Shown: in pieces, positions 42,970 to 50,412 of the stretch | Layout: every line of letters starts with the position of its first letter | Position numbering within the stretch: position 1 is the stretch's first letter | From: Lachancea mirantina | Taxonomy: Eukaryota; Ascomycota; Saccharomycetes; Saccharomycetales; Saccharomycetaceae | NCBI GenBank assembly: GCA_900074745.1 | Contig: LT598464.1 | Location: 1-64,000, forward strand | DNA length: 64,000 nt | Direction of reading: 5' to 3' | Notes under the pieces: model-generated | Told to the model about the DNA's origin: nothing | The model's database searches: none | Seen by the model: the letters and a program-made list of their open reading frames with translations, nothing else | Program-made: the position numbers and the translations under genes

Positions 42970-44384
42970 ACCGCGTACGACAGCAAGTCAATCACTTTTT
43001 CAAGTTTTAATTCACGAGTTGAAATTCACAATGAAAAATTTACGCTTAAATGTCTCAATGTGTGTCTTGGTAGAAGATTTGCAGATAAACATTGCTTTAA
43101 CCGCCACTGCCGCCGTGCGTGCACCTTTTTATACCTTTCCACACCGGGCCAAAGCAAAAAAATCCGGGCCAAAGGAAGTTTTACTTCACCCTTGGCGAGT
43201 GGCCAAAAAAAAAAAAAANAAAAAAAAAACTTAACCTCGAAAAAGGGATAATGCCTGAAGCCTGTCCGGGCAATTCTTCACGTTTCCCTCGCTCGACGTG
43301 CAACTCTGCCCAATCACGTTGTGTTTAGATACGTACAATAGTTCTTTTCTTCCAACACCAACCGACACGGCTGGTAGCCAAACCCAGAAAGTGCACCTAC
43401 CTGTCGCAATTCTCAGCGGAACGGCCAGAAATCTAGAATAAGCCTCGAATAGCCGCCTTACTAAGACCTACAGCCACCTTACGTACCACTGACATTAAGG
43501 CAGCAACCCCCATTATCGTTTCTTTTTTGCTGCGCGGCTGTCACGTTTCCTTTCCTCCCCTTATTCCCCACATTTCGTTTATTGGCGCCAGTTTTCCGAG
43601 ACAGACATGACTCCGGAAGTTGGACTCCAGTGCTCGGAGTCCGATGTCACCGCTTATCATCTGCTACGTACGAATTCTTGCGATAACTCCTTATTCGCGA
43701 GTTCACTTTCTTTATGTCACGTGGAGGCGCAAATGCGGTGCTTCATGTATCGTACACAGCCCTAGCCTCGGGATGGTCAAAAGAGAGGGGAAAATATCGG
43801 CTTACTCCTGCGGATAGTAGACCTTACGTACACATCGATGGATGCGCGGAATGATACTGCGTTTTGGGAGAAAAGACTACCTTGGATACGCGGAGGAGAT
43901 GAGGACTGAGCTCGAGAGGCGAAAGAAAAACTACATTTGTTACGTACAACAACAGACCTAACCTTATTAACCTCACATGTTGGAAACTGGCTTATATGAG
44001 GAGTAAGTGTGTCTAATACTTAATCCAAATGCTAGTAGAATCTTTCAGGTCTCTTAAAACTTGTCCGATCAATAAACGAACGTTGTCACTTCGGTCACGT
44101 GACTCATTATAATTTTTGTGTTGTAGGCACAGTGCTGATTAAGCAGGCAGGAGGACTTACACTAGCCGCTTATTGGCTAAGGCGTTCTCGTAGAGCGCGG
44201 AAATGGCGACACCAATGAATCTTGCATAAGTGCTTTCAGAGACGTTGCTACCGGTCTTGTCACATATTTATGTGAGGCGAACTAAAAATCACTCAATGTC
44301 GCTTTCTTCACGCTAAACTGAAAAATTAAGAGTTTGATAGGTTTAAGTGAAAACAGTTTACAAGTTCAGAAGCATTACTTAGAT
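42970..44384. promoter_or_regulatory. GUT2-BNI5 intergenic region with five TACGTAC motifs
   Basis: A 1.4-kb gap holding the GUT2 promoter and the BNI5 3' side; it is the junction between two syntenic blocks. TACGTAC occurs at 43330, 43480, 43665, 43825 and 43941, spacings of 116-185 bp. TCACGTGA overlaps TGACTCA at 44095-44105, a bHLH E-box merged with a Gcn4/Bas1-type site. An A-run at 43205-43229 contains an unresolved base at 43219. No reading frame or centromere elements are supported. Confidence 0.5.
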
Positions 44385-45215
44385 CTAGTTGCCTACCCAA
44401 AATTGGCCCTTTTGACCACGGTCAATTTCCCGCCGAAGCTGTCGGCTCAGAAGTACGCCAATTTCGTACCGCTCTTTCATCTTACTATCCAAATATTCTT
44501 TAAGTTTCCCTTGGGCCTCGTCCATTTTTTTCCCCTCACCTCGCGGAAGGGATCCGCGGTCTCTCAAATCGTCCAGATACTGAATTTCCCGTTGTAGCTT
44601 CGAGCACTTGGCTGTGAGATAATCGTGTCGTGCTTGAAGTTTCTGGGTCGAAGTGCCCTCGGAAACTTTTTTACTGACTGAAACCACGCGGAACGGATTA
44701 GATGGGACCCGCCGGGGCGCTTGCTCGACTTGTTCACGTCTTTTGGGCATATTCAACTGGCCCATGCCGTCTGGAACTTGAGAAGCACCCCCATTCGCAT
44801 CGGCCTCTTTCAAAGGCAACTCATCTCGAGCAGATACATCTGTATCTGTCAGCTGAGCTTCTTGCCCTTGAAGCGCACTCTTCGTATCATTCAGAGCAGC
44901 ACTCTGGCTAACCTCGGTCTCCGAAGCAACAAGTACCTTATCAACATCAGTTATTGCGCCCTCGTCTTTCATATTCGTGGCATTCAAAGTCGCGTTAATC
45001 CGACTCATAGTTACCTCTTCCAAGGGACCATGGCCATGTGTTTCCTTGCGGTCTTCGTAATTTTGGCTCGCATCTTTATCGACATCATCACCATCTAAAG
45101 CATTAAATTTTGCCTCGGAGCTCACATTTAAATTCTCTTCAATGACATGATTCATTTCGTCAATATTAAGCTCAATTTGAGACATTCGTTTTCTTATTTG
45201 TTCCTGATCCACCAT
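44385..45215 (-). CDS. BNI5: Septin-associated bud-neck linker protein
   Basis: A 276-residue protein, shorter than S. cerevisiae Bni5 (448) through loss or lack of the repetitive acidic middle. The ends are clearly conserved. The N-terminal coiled segment RKRMSQIELNIDEMNHVIEENL matches the Bni5 start. The C-terminus has NPFRVVSVS followed by RHDYLTAKCSKLQREIQYLDDL, then EYLDSKMKERYEIGVLLSRQLRREIDRGQKGQFWVG, nearly as in Bni5. Bni5 binds septins at the bud neck and recruits myosin II (Myo1) before cytokinesis. It is divergent from the YNL165W homologue by only 116 bp, the same arrangement as YNL166C-YNL165W. Confidence 0.93.
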   Translation of the reverse strand: MVDQEQIRKRMSQIELNIDEMNHVIEENLNVSSEAKFNALDGDDVDKDASQNYEDRKETHGHGPLEEVTMSRINATLNATNMKDEGAITDVDKVLVASETEVSQSAALNDTKSALQGQEAQLTDTDVSARDELPLKEADANGGASQVPDGMGQLNMPKRREQVEQAPRRVPSNPFRVVSVSKKVSEGTSTQKLQARHDYLTAKCSKLQREIQYLDDLRDRGSLPRGEGKKMDEAQGKLKEYLDSKMKERYEIGVLLSRQLRREIDRGQKGQFWVGN

Positions 45216-45331
45216 CTTGGCTCTTTGTTTATTGTCAGTTAACGATGTTATTCTTAAAAATCAACGTCTTTATTTTTGATTAGAAACGAGTTTCCGAAGT
45301 TTTCATTGAACTGAACAAATGAACGGAGTTC

Positions 45332-46453
45332 ATGAACAGGGTTAGAAGCCTTATCGGGGGATCAAGCAGTAATCGGAGAACACAGAATTTTAATCAAACA
45401 GACGAACCGACAGCACAATCCCAGAATTCTGCCCTCAATGAGAGCGATCAAGCTACTATGTTTGAGTCAGACATAGCGACTACGCACACCAATAGTTCTG
45501 ATTCTTCGACAATAGGAGACTTCCAGCGAAATGGGTTTATTAACAGATGTCCAGTGTTTACCTCGGAGCGAAATATTCCGTTTGCGCATACTTTGTTAGG
45601 GAAGGGGTTCTATTGTTTTCCTAGTGAAGAAGCATTTGCCGTTTTCCGTAAGAACAAGAGAAGACTTGATGTGTTAGATGACGATGAAGGTCTTGGTATT
45701 CCGCTTTTGCATGCTGTGCCATCTGGTGTAATTAAGACGATCATAAGCAGAAGAGAACCCATTTCAAGGATTTATAAGTACATCCTTGTTCTTCCGAACG
45801 AGCCATCGCCAATGGAGCTGAGAGACGGCATATGCGAGTTGATTGCCGAAAACAACTCCCGAAAACTCTACAAAGTAGAGTTTTGTCAAGTTTTCAAAGA
45901 GGTAGACGTTGATTCGTGCCGCGTGGAACATAAATTTCTGTTCCGTTTGAATGAGCAGTCGCGTAACATGTTTTCCATCAAAATGGTTAACAGCATTTTC
46001 AAAAGAGGTACAGATACAAGGGTGGAAGGTCTAAATTTGAGATGGTATGGCACTTCAGGATTAGCGTCTCCCTTCGGATCTGGTCATTTCAAAGTTCTTG
46101 TCCTAGACGACGGTATGCCATCCCTCTTGGACGAGCCTACCGATGAAAGCTACGAGCGTGCTCGTAGAGAAGCCCAGCCTTTAAGACCGTTGAGACTCAT
46201 GCCAATTTGGGCGTCTTACACAAACGAGACTGCGACTTATATACCGAGGAAAAGGACCTTGAGACTCGCCAACTTTTTAATCAAGGAAAATGGGGCTGAA
46301 TCGAAGGGAATTAGAAATACGCCCTTGAGCACAGATATCATTACATGTATGGCCATGGTGCTACACGATCTCGAGTCGCGTAAGGATAGGAGAAATGTAA
46401 GGGCCGGATATCTCCCAACCGGAACCATGAATATAGGCCCTGCCTTCATGTAA
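45332..46453 (+). CDS. YNL165W: Uncharacterised conserved protein, YNL165W
   Basis: A 373-residue protein (S. cerevisiae YNL165W, 406) identified mainly by position between BNI5 and IBD2, and by size. The first 65 residues are polar and Ser/Asn/Gln-rich. The remainder is a compact domain without membrane spans or a motif I can name: CPVFTSERNIPFAHTLLGKGFYCFP, EPISRIYKYILVLPNEPSPMELRDGI, then LNLRWYGTSGLASPFGSGHFKVLVLDD. Function is unknown. An out-of-frame ATG at 45319 opens an eight-codon frame that overlaps this start, which would dampen translation if transcripts include it. Confidence 0.78.
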   Translation: MNRVRSLIGGSSSNRRTQNFNQTDEPTAQSQNSALNESDQATMFESDIATTHTNSSDSSTIGDFQRNGFINRCPVFTSERNIPFAHTLLGKGFYCFPSEEAFAVFRKNKRRLDVLDDDEGLGIPLLHAVPSGVIKTIISRREPISRIYKYILVLPNEPSPMELRDGICELIAENNSRKLYKVEFCQVFKEVDVDSCRVEHKFLFRLNEQSRNMFSIKMVNSIFKRGTDTRVEGLNLRWYGTSGLASPFGSGHFKVLVLDDGMPSLLDEPTDESYERARREAQPLRPLRLMPIWASYTNETATYIPRKRTLRLANFLIKENGAESKGIRNTPLSTDIITCMAMVLHDLESRKDRRNVRAGYLPTGTMNIGPAFM

Positions 46454-46540
46454 ATTACTGGTATTTTGGATTCGATGCTCCAAATTTAATTTGAATAAAT
46501 CTTTAATAATATACAAAGCATAAGTCCCTGATCGGATTCC

Positions 46541-47320
46541 CTAAACCGAAATTGTCTCATAAACAGTCCTCGTGCTAGTGAAAGTGGTGTATGCATCGAC
46601 CGATTGACTCTCATCCGTTATGAAGATTGTAGTGTATTCATAGTCCTCTTCATCAAAGTACACTGTGCAAGATCCGTCTTCGTTTTGTGAGGTGTAAGTC
46701 GATGTGGCTTCAGTAACCAGGCTGAATGGACTTGACCACGTTGAAGATCCAGATGAAGCAGTGGAGACGACACTTGAAATAGAACCTGGCGAGGCAGTTG
46801 AGGTGATGGTAGAACTGGCAGGAACTGTGGGGGTAGATCCAGAGTATGAAATGGACGACGAGGTTTGGGAGATGGACTGTTGCGAAGGACCGGATGAGCT
46901 CCCCTGTGGGCTCAAAATTGTGTTGGATGATGCTGTGGCACTTGTTGAAGAACTTGAGACGAAAGTATCAGAGGACACTGGTGTGATGCTAGTAGAGGAT
47001 GAAGTGCTCAAACTCCCTCCAGAACTTTGGGCCGCCGTCTCGGCGGCTTGAGCGCTACTCGTGTATTGCACAGTGGATGCTTCAGTGACTTGTTTGGTGG
47101 AAGAACTAACGCTATTATCGGCCAACGTTATGGGCACCACCTCAGTTGTTGTGTAATACAATGTCTCCACGTATGTTGTTGCAGGCTTGATTGTGCTGGT
47201 GATGATAGCGTAGCTGTAGACAACTCCATTAGAGGTGAAGTATCTTACAGAGTCATCAGCTTTAGCGAAAACCGAAAGCAAAGCGAGAAAAGTGGAAATG
47301 AAAGCCAATCTGTGGAACAT
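46541..47320 (-). CDS. DSE2: Secreted Ser/Thr-rich wall protein, DSE2-like
   Basis: A 259-residue protein with a signal peptide (about 1-21, ending FAKA). A tyrosine/threonine-rich segment with TTYVETLYYTTTEVVP follows, then a Ser/Thr-rich region at about 75-205 suited to O-mannosylation, and a C-terminus with DGSCTVYFDEEDYEYTTIFITDESQ. No GPI-anchor tail is apparent. In S. cerevisiae, DSE2 lies next to CHS7 in the same orientation, and the merged ancestral order predicts it here. Dse2 is a daughter-specific secreted protein that helps dissolve the septum. Tandem ACCAGC sites upstream (47599-47611) fit Ace2 control. Repetitive composition makes homology by eye uncertain; the position and sites carry the call. 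Confidence 0.65.
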   Translation of the reverse strand: MFHRLAFISTFLALLSVFAKADDSVRYFTSNGVVYSYAIITSTIKPATTYVETLYYTTTEVVPITLADNSVSSSTKQVTEASTVQYTSSAQAAETAAQSSGGSLSTSSSTSITPVSSDTFVSSSSTSATASSNTILSPQGSSSGPSQQSISQTSSSISYSGSTPTVPASSTITSTASPGSISSVVSTASSGSSTWSSPFSLVTEATSTYTSQNEDGSCTVYFDEEDYEYTTIFITDESQSVDAYTTFTSTRTVYETISV

Positions 47321-47998
47321 TTTGCTGTGTATTTGTTCGAAAGAAAAAGACCCGATTTGAGTAAAGGAACGACTGAAGGTGGGGCAAGTGTTAATGAATG
47401 TAACTAGTTGGTAACAACTTCAAATGGGCTCTCTTGTTCTCGTAGGTGGCTCACGAGCAGCAGCTGCGGATAATATGTCTTGAATTTAAATGAATGACTG
47501 GTTTTCGATGTAAATTTCGAGGAAACAAGCCATTGAGCTGAACGCGTTTAAATAGGTCAGTTACTTGACAATCGTTCGAGCAACAGTCAAGCCCGTTGGC
47601 TGGTAGCTGGTGTTTTGAAAACAATTACGTTTTATGCTAAGCCCTCACATAGCTAAGAGTGACAGTCCGAATAGGGGTTCAATCGACTGAGTTAGTGCGT
47701 GTGCCAGACTTGACCTACAAGCTTTTGTCAAGACATGCATCAACAGTTCAAGTTCTTCAAGCCAGCCTGGGTTTTTTTGTTTACCTTTCGCATGTATAGT
47801 AAACAATGGTAACTGACAAAAAAAGAAGTATATGCTATCATTTAATACGTAATGAGAGATGACAAAACAGAACCAGCAGAAAATACCAAAACTCAAGCTA
47901 CGACGTCCAATATTTGCCCTCTGAGCCGCGGCAGTTAGTCTTGATAATCTGCAAGCTTTCGCGATTTTCGTAAGCTACGTAAGGGCCATGCAATACTA
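47321..47998 (-). promoter_or_regulatory. DSE2 upstream region with Ace2/Swi5-type sites
   Basis: On the minus strand two ACCAGC motifs lie at 47606-47611 and 47599-47604, one base apart, 279-291 bp before the DSE2 ATG. A further ACCAGC is on the plus strand at 47872-47877. ACCAGC is the core of the Ace2/Swi5 site. The far end also contains the IBD2 3' side. No gene is supported. Confidence 0.6.
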
Positions 47999-48817
47999 TT
48001 ACCGTTTATGATGCTTCTCGCATTGACTGTTCTCGCACGGTTCTTGTTCGTCACCTTGCATCCGACTGTACCACTTTAGCATGTTTTTTGGTAAGGTACC
48101 AAAAACGAAGAAGTATTCGCAGAAAAGGCAGAGGGGTTTATTCTCGGTCAAACAGCTAAAGTCGGGTCTTTGCTGAGACTTCTCGAGGTAGTAAAAATCC
48201 GACGGCTTCTGCAGAGATTGCGATTCCCGTCGGCAATATGAGGATGCCTTGCGCGATGGCGTGGATAGGGTCGAGCCTAGTTTGGAATTTCGTCGTTGTA
48301 GATCTTTGATATTGCTGTTGTTGGCCATTTCGGGAGGCAGCATGGATGAGATAAGATTATTGATATTTTCCCCAAACTCTTGTTGAATAGAGGGCAACGG
48401 AGCTTCCCCGTAGTCGAATAGTAGTTCCTCCTCGCGCATTTCTGCGAATGGGATACCTCGGGACGAGACCGGGTCCGACGGCTCGCCAGTTGCGGTATCA
48501 ACAGCTAAACTTACATCGGGGCCGCCATCCACAGTTACTGATATGTCTCTAGCAACGCTAGTGTCATCCAGAGTGCCGTGGTTGTTCACCAAAACTTTGT
48601 GTACTTTCGAATTTTGGGATCCGATCTCTCCTTGCGTTACGGTATTGTTTTTTAGCACAAACTTCATGGAGCTCTGGTTCAGGTAATCTGGATCTTCCTG
48701 TATCCGATCCTGTAACAATTTTGTTAAAGCTGTGACACCTTTTTGCATCATCACATTAAAATCTACTGGCCCATCTTCAGAGACCAGCTCTATTGATGCG
48801 GTACCTTTTTCGGCCAT
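47999..48817 (-). CDS. IBD2: Bub2-branch spindle checkpoint component
   Basis: From the ATG at 48817 this is a 272-residue protein (S. cerevisiae Ibd2, 351). The N-terminal block IELVSEDGPVDFNVMMQKGVTALTKLL matches Ibd2 closely. A second conserved block around 145-160 (INNLISSMLPPEM) and the C-terminal segment PDFSCLTENKPLCLFCEYFFVFGTLPKNMLKWY with paired cysteines are also shared. Ibd2 acts in the Bub2-dependent checkpoint that restrains mitotic exit. It lies next to RIA1 in S. cerevisiae (YNL164C-YNL163C); here an acid-sphingomyelinase-like gene is in between. A GTG one codon upstream is rejected as start. Confidence 0.9.
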   Translation of the reverse strand: MAEKGTASIELVSEDGPVDFNVMMQKGVTALTKLLQDRIQEDPDYLNQSSMKFVLKNNTVTQGEIGSQNSKVHKVLVNNHGTLDDTSVARDISVTVDGGPDVSLAVDTATGEPSDPVSSRGIPFAEMREEELLFDYGEAPLPSIQQEFGENINNLISSMLPPEMANNSNIKDLQRRNSKLGSTLSTPSRKASSYCRRESQSLQKPSDFYYLEKSQQRPDFSCLTENKPLCLFCEYFFVFGTLPKNMLKWYSRMQGDEQEPCENSQCEKHHKR

Positions 48818-50412
48818 CACGGATAATCACAGTGAACTGGCTGTGAGTTTACCTTGGTAAAAGTGATTATCTTCTCGAAGATGAGGGCATCGAAATTTTT
48901 GACACTGGATAGAACAGCGCTCTTGGAGAAACCATCACGTGACGTACTTTACCTGAGCTTAGAGAGAGCATAGAGTAGTTGCAAACGATTCGAGCATTGG
49001 TTAAACGTGAACTTTAACAACAAAGCGTAATGCACGTAGAAGGACCGTCGCCCTAGGAAAACTTCATTCGATGTGAAATCCTCCAATCGTCTGAAATGCT
49101 TCAAGATAACTACATACGCAGCGCTTTAGAATTCTAGTGTCCGCATAATTTCATATTACACGAATGGACGTCAAATCGAATTTCAAGATCACAACCCACC
49201 GTGAACCGGCGGAAAAATCTCGAGGCATTCTACCACTAGTTGACTCGAACCACTTGAAGTCTGCCTTTGCGAATTTCAAGTCTTTCTCAGCCATGAGATT
49301 CAGCTGAAATCATAATGATTATGAAGTCTGCAAGCTTTCTCATTTGATAGTGAACTATTAATGAGTCGCAGGTTAATTTCCACTTTCCAGTTCTGAGGCG
49401 GTTCAAAACTACCCTATCCTACCACGATGCGAACCGCAGTCTAATTCAATTTTAGCTTTCCGTGCTTTGGAATTCTGCTCCTCATTGCTTTTTCTGGCTA
49501 CTCGAAATTCCACTTTGCTGGACTAGGAAACAAGAATAGGTTAAGCTCGAATTCTAGGTGCGCACAATACGCGGACCTAATGTCAGAGAACGATCAATGG
49601 GTCTCTAGAGGCTCCCCTCAGTGACGTCAAACTCGAACAACACAAGGTTTATGCCCCAATTGTCGAATAATGCAATGTTCGAGATATCAATAAATGGGCA
49701 AGCTTGCTTGTATTATCAGCAGGGGTTCTGACCGTCTACATTTGATCCTCTGCTGACGTGAGAACGTGATGAATGACAAGCCAACATCCATTTTGTACCG
49801 GTCTTCACATGGCACTCAATGGATGTCCTGCTTCGAACTGATGCTCACGTTCCGACTGCTTCAAGTCGATTGATAGACTCGGTCCTCCTTTGCCGAGTCA
49901 CAGGGAAGCTCGCACGTGAACCAATCCGAAAATTGATTCATCGTGCGTAACGACCATTCGACATAACATATGATCAGTTTGATAGCGAATAAAGCGAGTG
50001 GGGCTTACACGGAGGGGCAACCATGTCCGAGTTATGTCAGATTAGGTCGCAGAGTTTCCCAATTCAACTGTTAGTCTGCACGCAAATCCAATTATTGTCG
50101 GGTTTCCGCGCCAATCCGACAATTTCGGATCCACGTGCCTTGGCATATAATCAATTGTGTTTTTCCACTTTAAGCATTATTGCCAAGGCGATGATGTTGT
50201 TACCAAAGCAGGTTGCATTTTTCAGCGGCATTATGCTGTCGAGCAGGCAGGCAAAAACAAAGGAAAATTAATGAAAGGGGCCCACTAAGGATAAACAATA
50301 AACCACGTTCTTTGAGCAAACAATAAATGGGAGATATTTAAAGCGAGGCTTTCAATTGAAAGCTTTCTCGTCCATCTTGTGAGAGAATTGAGGTAAAGAA
50401 CTTGACTTCGGC
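48818..50412. other. IBD2 to phosphodiesterase intergenic region
   Basis: A 1.6-kb gap between divergent starts. TCACGTGA at 48935-48942 lies 118 bp before IBD2. A candidate snoRNA is at 49756-49850. An 82-codon plus-strand frame (50023-50271) ends 140 bp before the next gene; it has no recognisable feature and is not called. Confidence 0.45.
49756..49850 (+). ncRNA. Candidate C/D-box snoRNA
   Basis: A 7-bp terminal stem pairs ACGTGAG (49756-49762) with CTCACGT (49844-49850). Just inside it are a perfect box C, GTGATGA (49766-49772), three bases from the stem, and a box D, CTGA (49838-49841), two bases from the stem. This is the standard C/D kink-turn layout. An internal 9-bp stem pairs ACATCCATT (49784-49792) with AATGGATGT (49818-49826). 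The possible guide before box D is CCTGCTTCGAA (49827-49837); under the D-plus-five rule the modified target would be an adenosine in TTCGAAGCAGG. No rRNA target was confirmed. An unrelated cruciform is the alternative. Confidence 0.45.

Noticed and set aside
44095-44180. Possible centromere: TCACGTG resembles the CDEI element
   Set aside because: No 80-160 bp very A/T-rich CDEII follows and there is no CCGAA-centred CDEIII at a proper distance; TTTCCGAA matches near 18034 and 45290 also lack a paired CDEI.
46704-47051. 115-codon plus-strand frame rich in Glu and Val
   Set aside because: Antisense to the Ser/Thr repeats of the DSE2-like gene; composition alone explains it.
50023-50271. 82-codon plus-strand frame before the phosphodiesterase gene
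   Set aside because: No recognisable domain, no conserved counterpart at this position, and it lies in the expected promoter.
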